Assembly: GCA_016201195.1 (NCBI GenBank)
Contig: JACQDI010000219.1
Location: forward strand, 1 to 5,650
Reading direction: 5' to 3'
DNA from: Acidobacteriota bacterium
Lineage (GTDB): Bacteria; Acidobacteriota; Terriglobia; Bryobacterales; JACQDG01
DNA length: 5,650 bases
The notes below the pieces were generated by a model, which worked only from the letters and a program-made list of their open reading frames with translations, ran no database searches and had not been told where the DNA came from. The position numbers and the translations under genes are program-made. Below are positions 1 to 5,650 of this stretch, piece by piece; position 1 is the stretch's first letter, and each line of letters begins with the position of its first letter.

Positions 1-417
1 AAAGGCGGCATGGGGCGGAAACAAAGAGAAGCGATTACCGAGGCTCTTGCCGCCGTGCCGGGCGCCGAGCAACGCGTAATCCTGGCAACGGGCAGTTACA
101 TCGGCGAAGGGTTTGACGACGCGCGGCTCGATACGCTGTTTCTGGCAATGCCGATCTCGTGGCGGGGAACTCTGCAGCAGTACGTCGGCCGGCTGCATCG
201 CCTGCACGACAACAAGAGGGTCGTGCGGGTTTACGACTACGTGGATACCCAGGTTCCAATGCTGGCGAGGATGTACGAGAGGCGGCTCCGGGGCTACCAG
301 GCCATCGGGTATACGGTGGAGCCCGATTTCCAGCCGAAGGGCCGCACCAGTTGGCTGCGGGAGCAGAAGGTGCTGCTTCGGGTGAAGGTGGATTGGGGTG
401 ACATTGCCGGGTCGTAA
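1..417 (+). CDS. Superfamily 2 DEAD/DEAH-type helicase, C-terminal fragment (5' end off window)
   Basis: This is the last 138 codons of an ATP-dependent nucleic-acid helicase or translocase. The frame is open to base 1, so the ATG at position 10 is probably internal: the residues around it (KGGMGRKQR) look like the start of the second RecA-like domain. Counting from the first visible codon, motif V is at residues 29-40 (ATGSYIGEGFDD) and motif VI at 60-67 (QYVGRLHR), with the arginine-finger residues R64 and R67. A short basic helix (about 90-103, ending RLRGYQAIGY) and a charged tail follow. Motifs I-III (Walker A, DExD/H) are not in the window. From memory, the phrase GEGFDDARLDTLFLAMPISW followed by a GRLHR motif is typical of helicases fused to an archaeo-eukaryotic-type primase domain in 'TOTE' conflict systems, but related restriction-like helicases share much of it. 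Helicase identity is secure; the defence role is inference. The gene converges on the minus-strand cluster, 10 bases away. Confidence 0.87.
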   Translation, partial: KGGMGRKQREAITEALAAVPGAEQRVILATGSYIGEGFDDARLDTLFLAMPISWRGTLQQYVGRLHRLHDNKRVVRVYDYVDTQVPMLARMYERRLRGYQAIGYTVEPDFQPKGRTSWLREQKVLLRVKVDWGDIAGS

Positions 418-427
418 CCCATCCTAA

Positions 428-1030
428 TCACTCGGAAGCAGCGGCGAGGGCCAACCATCCGACCAGAGCGGCGAGCTTCTCATCCTGACGCCACGGAGGG
501 CCGATGGCTTCTCCCAGTCCGGTTACGTGGCGTTGCAGTTCCTCGACAGCAACGCCGAGTTCGTCCGCGCCGCGGGAGAACAGTTCGCGCTCCACCACTT
601 TCCTGACCGGCAGGTTGTAGTGTTCGCTGGCGTGTGTAAGTACGTCCCGGAAAAGCTCTCCCTCCGCGGTGTGGATCAGCGCGTGAGATGCCAGTGTCTT
701 CGCAAGCGTCGTCGCCGGCCGGCCCGAGCCGAGGAGGAGGCCACAGGCGACGGTGTCATAGCCCCTCGCCCGCAGTTCATCGATGACCGCACGCAACGCT
801 TGTCGGGCCAGAAGTCTTGCTCCATCGATGCACCGCTTGACAAGTTTCTCGGCCTCCTTTAAGTCCAACTCGGCTGCAGCATGGTATGGTTGCGTGAACT
901 CAGGAATTCTCGGATCTGCAAGCTCGATTCGGCGTCGGTCGATGACTGCCGGCGAGTTCGGTGGACCGGCGACGGCTATGACCACCGCCCATCCCGAATG
1001 CGCTCGGAACCCTAACGCTGTGTGTGTCAC
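428..1030 (-). CDS. Conserved-looking protein of unknown function, 200 aa
   Basis: I do not recognise this protein as a named family. It reads as a soluble alpha/beta protein with no signal peptide or membrane segment, so it is probably cytoplasmic. The order of likely elements is a beta-hairpin (residues 5-20 and 27-37, with GFRAHSGWAVVIAV), a long charged helix (about 52-90), a strand plus glycine turn (92-103, YDTVACGLLLGSG), a helix with an H-T-A-E-G-E stretch at 120-125, a strand near 141-149 and a closing helix (182-196). This order loosely recalls the RNase H/RuvC-like fold, but the expected aspartate on the first strand is absent (R9/H11 instead), so a catalytic nuclease is not supported. 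The start is GTG (1028-1030); AAGGAG lies 12 bases upstream and overlaps the stop of the preceding gene. That, the 16-base gap and the uninterrupted frame support a real gene, probably translated as the last member of the minus-strand cluster. Confidence 0.8.
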   Translation of the reverse strand: MTHTALGFRAHSGWAVVIAVAGPPNSPAVIDRRRIELADPRIPEFTQPYHAAAELDLKEAEKLVKRCIDGARLLARQALRAVIDELRARGYDTVACGLLLGSGRPATTLAKTLASHALIHTAEGELFRDVLTHASEHYNLPVRKVVERELFSRGADELGVAVEELQRHVTGLGEAIGPPWRQDEKLAALVGWLALAAASE

Positions 1031-1042
1031 CGCTTGCCTGTG

Positions 1043-1048
1043 CTCCTT
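1043..1048 (-). promoter_or_regulatory. Ribosome binding site AAGGAG for the 200-aa gene, overlapping the upstream stop
   Basis: On the minus strand the sequence reads TAAGGAGC, where TAA (1047-1049) is the stop of the dehydrogenase/cytochrome gene and AAGGAG is a strong Shine-Dalgarno match. The spacer to the GTG start is 12 bases (1031-1042), a little long. There is no ATG, GTG or TTG in frame between it and the called start, so this site supports GTG at 1030. Overlap of site and stop suggests translational coupling. Confidence 0.65.
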
Positions 1049-4000
1049 ATTCGTTGCGCACTGCGGCGACCGTTCTGGACTTCTGGAATTGCAGAAAGGC
1101 CAGCAGATCGGACATCTCCCGGCGGGTTAGGTTGTCGGCGAAGCCGTCGGGCATCAATGATACTGGAGACGGCCGCATGGAGACGATCTCGTTGCGCGGG
1201 ATGCGCACGCGGTCGCGGGGCCCGCTGATGATGAGGACTGCGTCCGAGGTGCCTTCTCCCTGTACGCCGGTGTAGACTTCGCGCGCCGTTTCGACCCGGT
1301 AGACCTCGTGGCCGGGAACGAAGCTGGCGCTCGGATAGACGATGGCCTCCAGCAGGTCGAGGCCGGAGCGGATGGCGCCGATGCCGGTGAGGTCGGGTCC
1401 GACGTCGCCGCCATCGGTCATGATGGTATGGCAGCTAGCGCAGCCCGCCTTCTTGCCGAAGAAGACTTCGCGGCCGCGATCCGGATCACCGCCGTTCAGA
1501 AGCGGCTCGAGAGCCTGGAGGCGCTGAGCGCGGGAATCCTTCTCTTTCTGAATGCGCGCCAGCAGGGGCTGGGCGGCGGGCTGCACGCCCGAGGGGAAGC
1601 CCTTCAGCAGCTCGGGGATGCGCTCGGCGGCAATCCCGTCGGCCGGGTGAGTGGAGCTGAGCAGACCGGAGACCATGGCTTTGCCGACTTCTTCGGAGCG
1701 GGTGGCCCGAAAGGCATCGAGGAGATTGGGCAGGATCAAGGGATCGGCCTGGGAGAGGTGCTCGCGGGCCAGGGTGACCAACTGCGGATCGCTGAGCCTG
1801 GCGCGGCCGAGGATCTGAGCGGCGGTTTGCCGCAGGTCGGCGTCGGTTTCGGGGCGCAGCAAAGATCGCAGGAACCGGAAACTCGGATCCGGAACCGCCG
1901 GGCGGCGGGCAACCAGAACGCCGAGGGCGGCGGCTCGCAAGTCGTTGGACTCGCGCTCGCTCGCGGCTATGCGCTCCAGGTCGTCATCGAGGGCGGTGAG
2001 CTGGCGGGAGCGGATCAGGCTCACGACGCGGGCGCGCAAAGCGGGGTCGGCGCCGTGAAGCTGCTGGCGCAGGCGCTCGGTCCACACCGGCGGAAACTCT
2101 TTCACCGCGCATTGATCCATCGCATCGAGCAGAAACAGGCGCTGTTGGGCGCGGGTGGAGGAATCGGCGAGCACGTCGCCCATCATCTTTTGCGTCTCCG
2201 CGTTCTCGCAGAGGGCGACCAGGGTTTCCGAGACCGCCGTTGCCTCGTCCGGCGGGAATTCCGGCGCCCGGAAGCGGGCTCGCAGCAGCTTGAGCACTTC
2301 GCCGGACCAGTCCGGATGACGCGAGATCACCCACAGCGCGGCCCGCCGCAGTTGGGGATCGGGGTCGTTCAGATTCGCCGCCAGATGTTCGCGGCGGAGC
2401 GGCGAGTTGTCCATCTGGTCGAGGGCGATGAGAGCCGCCTTTCGCACCCTGGGGCTGGCGTTCTTCAGCCCCTCCATCACCGGCTGCGGGGTCTGCAAGG
2501 TAATCAGGGAATAAATAATGGAGTGCTCCACGAAGCGATCGTCGGGGTTGGCCGACGCAGCGAGGAGAGCCGGGACGGCTTGGGGGTCGCCGATTTGGCC
2601 CAGAGCGGTCGCTGCCTGGCGTCGCGCCGGTGGCTCGTCTTTCTGAACCATCTGCATCAAACGGGGAACGGCTTGCCGATCTTTGGCCAGCCCCACCATG
2701 CGGGCGGCCGCGATCCGCGCGACGAAATGGCTGTCGCTCAACGCCGCTCGCACCGCCTCGCCTGCCTTCCCCTTGCCGATTCGGCCCAGCGCAAATACGG
2801 CGGCAGCTCGAACTTCAGGCGTTGCATGGGTCTCGCGCACCCGAATCAGCGACTCGATGGCAGCCTCGCCGGCCTGGGCTTCTCCAGCTTGCACCAGCAG
2901 GTCCACGGCCTTGTCGCGGACCGCCGGCCGCGGATCGTCGAGAAAGCGAGCTAGATCGGCCGGCGGCCGCGTCTCCAGCTTTAAGTCCAGGCCCCACGGA
3001 TCCTGGATGCGCGGCGCGCCCTTGCGGCGCACGCGGTAGATCGCCCCTTTGAACTCCGGTTTCGCGATCCTCGATACCGGGCAACTATGCAGGTACCAGG
3101 CTCCGGTCTCCACTACCAGCAGGCTGCCATCGGCGTCTTCGGCGACGTCGGTGGGATGGAAGTCGGGGTCGGTGGAGGTCAGGAAGTCCTCGTCTTTGGT
3201 GCGGAAAGTGCCGCCGTCCCGCTCCACGATGTGCCGCTGGATGCGATGCGGATTGAACTGCGCGCTGAAGAGGTTGCCCTGGTAGGCGGGGCCGAAACTG
3301 GTTCCGCGGTAGAGCAGCAGGCCGGCCGGGGCGATGCGGGCAAACTTGGTCATGGCCGGCATCAGGTCGCCGGTGCGCTTGTATTTATTGACAATAGGCG
3401 TGACCTTGGGATAGACCCCGCCTTCCACGTAGTGGAGCAAGGCGTCGCGCTCCCCCAGCTTGGGATTGCGGTAGTAGGTCATGGTGCCGAACATTTCTCC
3501 GGCCGGATTGAAGACGATCTCGATTCCGTTGTCGTAGCCGCCGCCGACAATCCATTCCAGGCCCGTCCCATCCGGGCGCATTCGCCACACGCGGCCGCCC
3601 GGACCTTCCATCCGACCTCCTTCCCTGGTCTCGATGCGGTAGTGGCCCAGGTTGTAGGTGAGATACATCAGCCCGTCGGGACCGAGGAAAGGTCCGTGGA
3701 GAGTGGTGCCGTTCGAATGCAGGGGCCAGCCGGTCATGACCACCTGGCGGCGGTCGGCCACGCCGTCGCCGTCGGTGTCGTCAAAGCGCAGGAAGTCGGG
3801 CGGCGCCCCCACGTAGAGGCTGCCCCGATACCACAGCGCCCCCATGGTCATGGAAATCTTGTCGGCGAAGATCTTGCCGCGGTCGAACACGCCGTCGCCA
3901 TTGGTGTCTTCGAGCAGGCGAATGCGCATTTCGGGTTTCGCCTGCATGTCCTCATCGCTCTCATTCTTTCCGGCAGACTCGCAGACAAAGAGGCGGCCCC

Positions 4001-4283
4001 GGTCATCGTAGGCGATGAACATCGGGTAGTTCACCAGGTCCGGCCCGGCGGCCAGCTCCACCTCAAAGCCATCCGGAACGTGGATGGATTCGAGGCCCCT
4101 GGCCCCAGGGTTCAAATCCTGCAGGAACTTGCTCAGGAAGCCGGTGCGTTGCCAATAGGGGAGCGACCGGTTCCTGGTCCGGTTGGGGCGCAGGGAGTAA
4201 AACAAGCCAACGCCGGCGAGCAGCGCCACCGCGCCCACGACGAGAACGGTTGCCGGAGATCTTCGACTAGCTGGATTCGTCAT
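1047..4283 (-). CDS. Membrane-anchored PVC-type dehydrogenase: beta-propeller, HEAT repeats and cytochrome c domain, 1078 aa
   Basis: Probable periplasmic oxidoreductase or electron-transfer protein of the family often named 'PVC-type heme-binding CxxCH protein'. Residues 11-31 form one hydrophobic segment after RR, an N-terminal anchor or uncleaved signal. Residues 62-420 are a sorbosone/glucose-dehydrogenase-like beta-propeller with two calcium-loop-like motifs, DTNGDGVFD (126-134) and DTDGDGVAD (169-177), the stretch SNGTTLHGPFLGPDG (190-204), a NPHRI motif (344-348) and the family's CP motif at 401-402. Residues 440-900 are helical; at least eight HEAT-type repeats can be read, clearest between 442 and 658. 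Residues 930-1072 are the haem domain: CASCH at 948-952 (bases 1428-1442) binds haem covalently with H952 as one axial ligand, and M1044 in SLMPDGF is the likely second ligand. All expected domains are intact. The substrate cannot be told from sequence; a sugar or polyol is a guess from the propeller type. Start ATG lies 14 bases after the receptor stop. Confidence 0.95.
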   Translation of the reverse strand: MTNPASRRSPATVLVVGAVALLAGVGLFYSLRPNRTRNRSLPYWQRTGFLSKFLQDLNPGARGLESIHVPDGFEVELAAGPDLVNYPMFIAYDDRGRLFVCESAGKNESDEDMQAKPEMRIRLLEDTNGDGVFDRGKIFADKISMTMGALWYRGSLYVGAPPDFLRFDDTDGDGVADRRQVVMTGWPLHSNGTTLHGPFLGPDGLMYLTYNLGHYRIETREGGRMEGPGGRVWRMRPDGTGLEWIVGGGYDNGIEIVFNPAGEMFGTMTYYRNPKLGERDALLHYVEGGVYPKVTPIVNKYKRTGDLMPAMTKFARIAPAGLLLYRGTSFGPAYQGNLFSAQFNPHRIQRHIVERDGGTFRTKDEDFLTSTDPDFHPTDVAEDADGSLLVVETGAWYLHSCPVSRIAKPEFKGAIYRVRRKGAPRIQDPWGLDLKLETRPPADLARFLDDPRPAVRDKAVDLLVQAGEAQAGEAAIESLIRVRETHATPEVRAAAVFALGRIGKGKAGEAVRAALSDSHFVARIAAARMVGLAKDRQAVPRLMQMVQKDEPPARRQAATALGQIGDPQAVPALLAASANPDDRFVEHSIIYSLITLQTPQPVMEGLKNASPRVRKAALIALDQMDNSPLRREHLAANLNDPDPQLRRAALWVISRHPDWSGEVLKLLRARFRAPEFPPDEATAVSETLVALCENAETQKMMGDVLADSSTRAQQRLFLLDAMDQCAVKEFPPVWTERLRQQLHGADPALRARVVSLIRSRQLTALDDDLERIAASERESNDLRAAALGVLVARRPAVPDPSFRFLRSLLRPETDADLRQTAAQILGRARLSDPQLVTLAREHLSQADPLILPNLLDAFRATRSEEVGKAMVSGLLSSTHPADGIAAERIPELLKGFPSGVQPAAQPLLARIQKEKDSRAQRLQALEPLLNGGDPDRGREVFFGKKAGCASCHTIMTDGGDVGPDLTGIGAIRSGLDLLEAIVYPSASFVPGHEVYRVETAREVYTGVQGEGTSDAVLIISGPRDRVRIPRNEIVSMRPSPVSLMPDGFADNLTRREMSDLLAFLQFQKSRTVAAVRNE

Positions 4284-4295
4284 GTTGGGCCCGTG

Positions 4296-4299
4296 CCTC
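4296..4299 (-). promoter_or_regulatory. Weak ribosome binding site GAGG overlapping the receptor stop codon
   Basis: The minus strand reads TGAGG, where TGA (4298-4300) ends the receptor gene and GAGG is a short Shine-Dalgarno match. The spacer to the ATG of the dehydrogenase/cytochrome gene (4281-4283) is 12 bases. It is a weaker match than the one at the next junction but has the same arrangement, which supports the start chosen and suggests coupling of the two genes. A four-base match can arise by chance. Confidence 0.45.
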
Positions 4300-5650
4300 A
4301 GAACTCCAGCCGCAGGCGCATCTCGATCAACCGCGGTCCCGCCTTTTCGTTGCTGAAGAAACCTTGCTGGCTGACGATGACCCCGGTTTGGCCCGTCGCG
4401 GAGATGTTGCTGTTCGGGAAGTCAAAGTTGGGGTGGTTGAAGAGGTTCGAGATCATCGTCATGTAATCCAGGTGGAATCGCTCGGTCAGCAGGAAGCGTT
4501 TCGAGATGCTGAGATTCTGAGTGTTCAGACCGGGGCCTTGCAGTACGTTGACGCCGCTGTTTCCGAAGCGGCCTTGCGGAGGCCGGGCGAAGGCCCCCAC
4601 GTCAAACCAGCGGTCGAGGGACCGCTGGCCGGTAGAGAAATTGCCGTTGGCGATCCGGTCCGGAAGTCCACCAGAGGTATTGGTGTTCGACGGATCGGCG
4701 CCGGAGAAACCGGGAGAGAAGTACTGGCCGGTTTGCAGGTAGCCCAGCCATGCCAGCTTCCATCCCCCGATCACGTGATTCACGGCGCCCGGGGCACTCG
4801 ACAGAAAGCGCTTGCCGCGGCCGAAGGGCAGGTCCCACAAGGTGTTGAACACCACCCTGTGGCGCGCGGTGAAATCGCGGTTCCAGAAGTTGGGCGAGTA
4901 GGGGTTCTCCAGGTCCAGCAAGTTGGACATGTTGTTCGACCAGGTCCAGTGGGCGTCAAAGGTGACCCATCCTACGTTGCGCTTGGTCTCGAAGGTCAAG
5001 GAGTCGTAGTTGGTCTTCCCATTGGTTTGGGCGAAGGTGGCCCCTACAAATGGCTGATAGGGGCGCCGCGCTGCGGTGAACGGGATCAGGCTCGGCTGCG
5101 GCTTGTTGATCGAAAGATTGTAATTCAAATCGCGGTCGCGCGAGCCGATGTAGGAGAGCCGGAACCCCATGTTTCGAACCTCCTGCTCGACCGTGAAGTT
5201 GAACTGGTGGATGTAACCGTCTTTCGTCTCGGTCGGGTATCCGCTAATGCTCTGGGACGGAACGGTCGCGGTAGCGCCTGCAGTCGGGAATGGATTGGGG
5301 AACTGGAACAGGGGCCTTCCATTCTGAATGCCGTTGAACGTGAAGATTCCGTAGCCCACGCGCAGGACAGTGCTATTGGTCAGCCGGTAGGCGGCCGAGA
5401 GGCGCGGGGCGAAGTTCCTCTTGTCCGGAGCCGGAGCGACATTCCCCGTCACGAGCTTGATATTACTGGGGTAGAGCGGGCTCACCTTCTGCCGGACGGC
5501 GTCTGGAACGATCACTGCATTCGCGGTCGGGTCCCAGTTGTACAGCAGGCCGTCCTCGAAGGTGGTCGCGGTGAAATAGTCCCAGCGCAACCCGTAGTCC
5601 AGCGTCAACCGGCTGTTGACCTTAAAGGTGTCGGTCACAAACAGGCCCAG
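4298..5650 (-). CDS. TonB-dependent outer-membrane receptor (Oar-like), C-terminal barrel (5' end off window)
   Basis: Outer-membrane active transporter, driven by TonB/ExbBD, that would take up a large or scarce substrate. The window holds the last 450 codons. The frame stays open to base 5650, and the GTG at 5636-5638 is internal: the residues before it (LGLF) join on to a typical barrel strand, FVTDTFKVNSRLTLDYGLRW. Further alternating barrel strands follow (for example FAPRLSAAYRL, TVLRVGYGIFTFNG, HQFNFTVEQEV, GFRLSYIGSRD, DAHWTWSNNMSN), with a plausible periplasmic turn or extracellular loop between each pair. The protein ends MRLRLEF, with the C-terminal phenylalanine that outer-membrane barrels use for assembly by the BAM complex. 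This barrel style is that of the large receptors with an N-terminal carboxypeptidase-regulatory-like domain that are abundant in Acidobacteriota; that domain, the plug and the signal peptide would lie off the right edge. It is upstream of, and probably co-transcribed with, the dehydrogenase/cytochrome gene. The substrate is not predictable. Confidence 0.94.
   Translation of the reverse strand: MGLFVTDTFKVNSRLTLDYGLRWDYFTATTFEDGLLYNWDPTANAVIVPDAVRQKVSPLYPSNIKLVTGNVAPAPDKRNFAPRLSAAYRLTNSTVLRVGYGIFTFNGIQNGRPLFQFPNPFPTAGATATVPSQSISGYPTETKDGYIHQFNFTVEQEVRNMGFRLSYIGSRDRDLNYNLSINKPQPSLIPFTAARRPYQPFVGATFAQTNGKTNYDSLTFETKRNVGWVTFDAHWTWSNNMSNLLDLENPYSPNFWNRDFTARHRVVFNTLWDLPFGRGKRFLSSAPGAVNHVIGGWKLAWLGYLQTGQYFSPGFSGADPSNTNTSGGLPDRIANGNFSTGQRSLDRWFDVGAFARPPQGRFGNSGVNVLQGPGLNTQNLSISKRFLLTERFHLDYMTMISNLFNHPNFDFPNSNISATGQTGVIVSQQGFFSNEKAGPRLIEMRLRLEF

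Noticed and set aside
10..12. ATG as start codon of the helicase gene
   Set aside because: The reading frame is open to base 1, and a protein starting here would lack the ATP-binding domain; the preceding residues KGG fit the helicase domain.
409..420. Inverted repeat GGGT-CGTA-ACCC at the helicase stop, as a possible terminator
   Set aside because: The stem is only four base pairs, cannot be extended on either side, and has no T-run following it on either strand.
1308..2954. 548-codon open frame on the + strand, antisense to the HEAT and cytochrome region
   Set aside because: It lies wholly within the dehydrogenase/cytochrome gene. Its translation is rich in G, A, R and Q with no recognisable domain, while the minus-strand product has clear HEAT and CXXCH motifs. 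Long antisense frames are expected in GC-rich genes.
4106..4122. GGTTCAAATCC, resembling the T-arm of a tRNA
   Set aside because: Only a four-base stem with an eight-base loop forms. No acceptor, D or anticodon arm is found at the right distances, and the stretch is coding sequence of the dehydrogenase N-terminal region.
3087..4466. 459-codon open frame on the + strand, antisense to the propeller domain and the receptor end
   Set aside because: It runs across two well-supported minus-strand genes and their junction, its product is low-complexity (H, V, G, A rich) and no domain is visible. It is best explained as a mirror of high GC coding sequence.
5636..5638. GTG as start codon of the TonB-dependent receptor
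   Set aside because: The frame stays open to the window edge, the residues before it continue a barrel strand, and a receptor starting there would lack signal peptide and plug. It is an internal valine.

Overview
The window reads as a piece of a GC-rich bacterial chromosome, most likely from the Acidobacteriota (Solibacter/Bryobacter-like). That placement is an inference. It rests on a large TonB-dependent receptor of the Oar-like type next to a 'PVC-type' membrane-anchored dehydrogenase/HEAT/cytochrome c protein, a pairing I associate with Acidobacteriota, Verrucomicrobiota and Planctomycetota. No rRNA or other marker gene is present to confirm it.

Layout: (1) positions 1-417, + strand, hold the 3' end of a superfamily 2 helicase gene whose N-terminal part lies off the left edge. 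(2) Positions 428-1030, - strand, encode a 200-residue protein of unknown function with a GTG start. (3) Positions 1047-4283, - strand, encode a 1078-residue envelope protein with an N-terminal membrane anchor, a beta-propeller dehydrogenase-like domain, a HEAT-repeat array and a C-terminal single-haem cytochrome c domain. (4) Positions 4298-5650, - strand, encode the C-terminal barrel of a TonB-dependent outer-membrane receptor whose N-terminal part lies off the right edge. No gene-free stretch exceeds 16 bases, and I see no tRNA, rRNA, CRISPR array, insertion sequence or convincing terminator.

The three minus-strand genes are probably co-transcribed in the order receptor, dehydrogenase/cytochrome, unknown protein. 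The gaps are 14 and 16 bases, and at both junctions a Shine-Dalgarno-like sequence overlaps the upstream stop codon, which suggests translational coupling. The simplest functional reading is that the receptor brings a substrate across the outer membrane, and the anchored protein oxidises or binds it in the periplasm and passes electrons through its own haem. The substrate is unknown. The helicase converges on this cluster with 10 bases between stop codons and is probably unrelated to it; its motifs resemble helicases of defence-type primase/helicase proteins.

I do not see a clearly new system in the window. The most open questions are the 200-residue unknown protein and what lies upstream of the helicase fragment.
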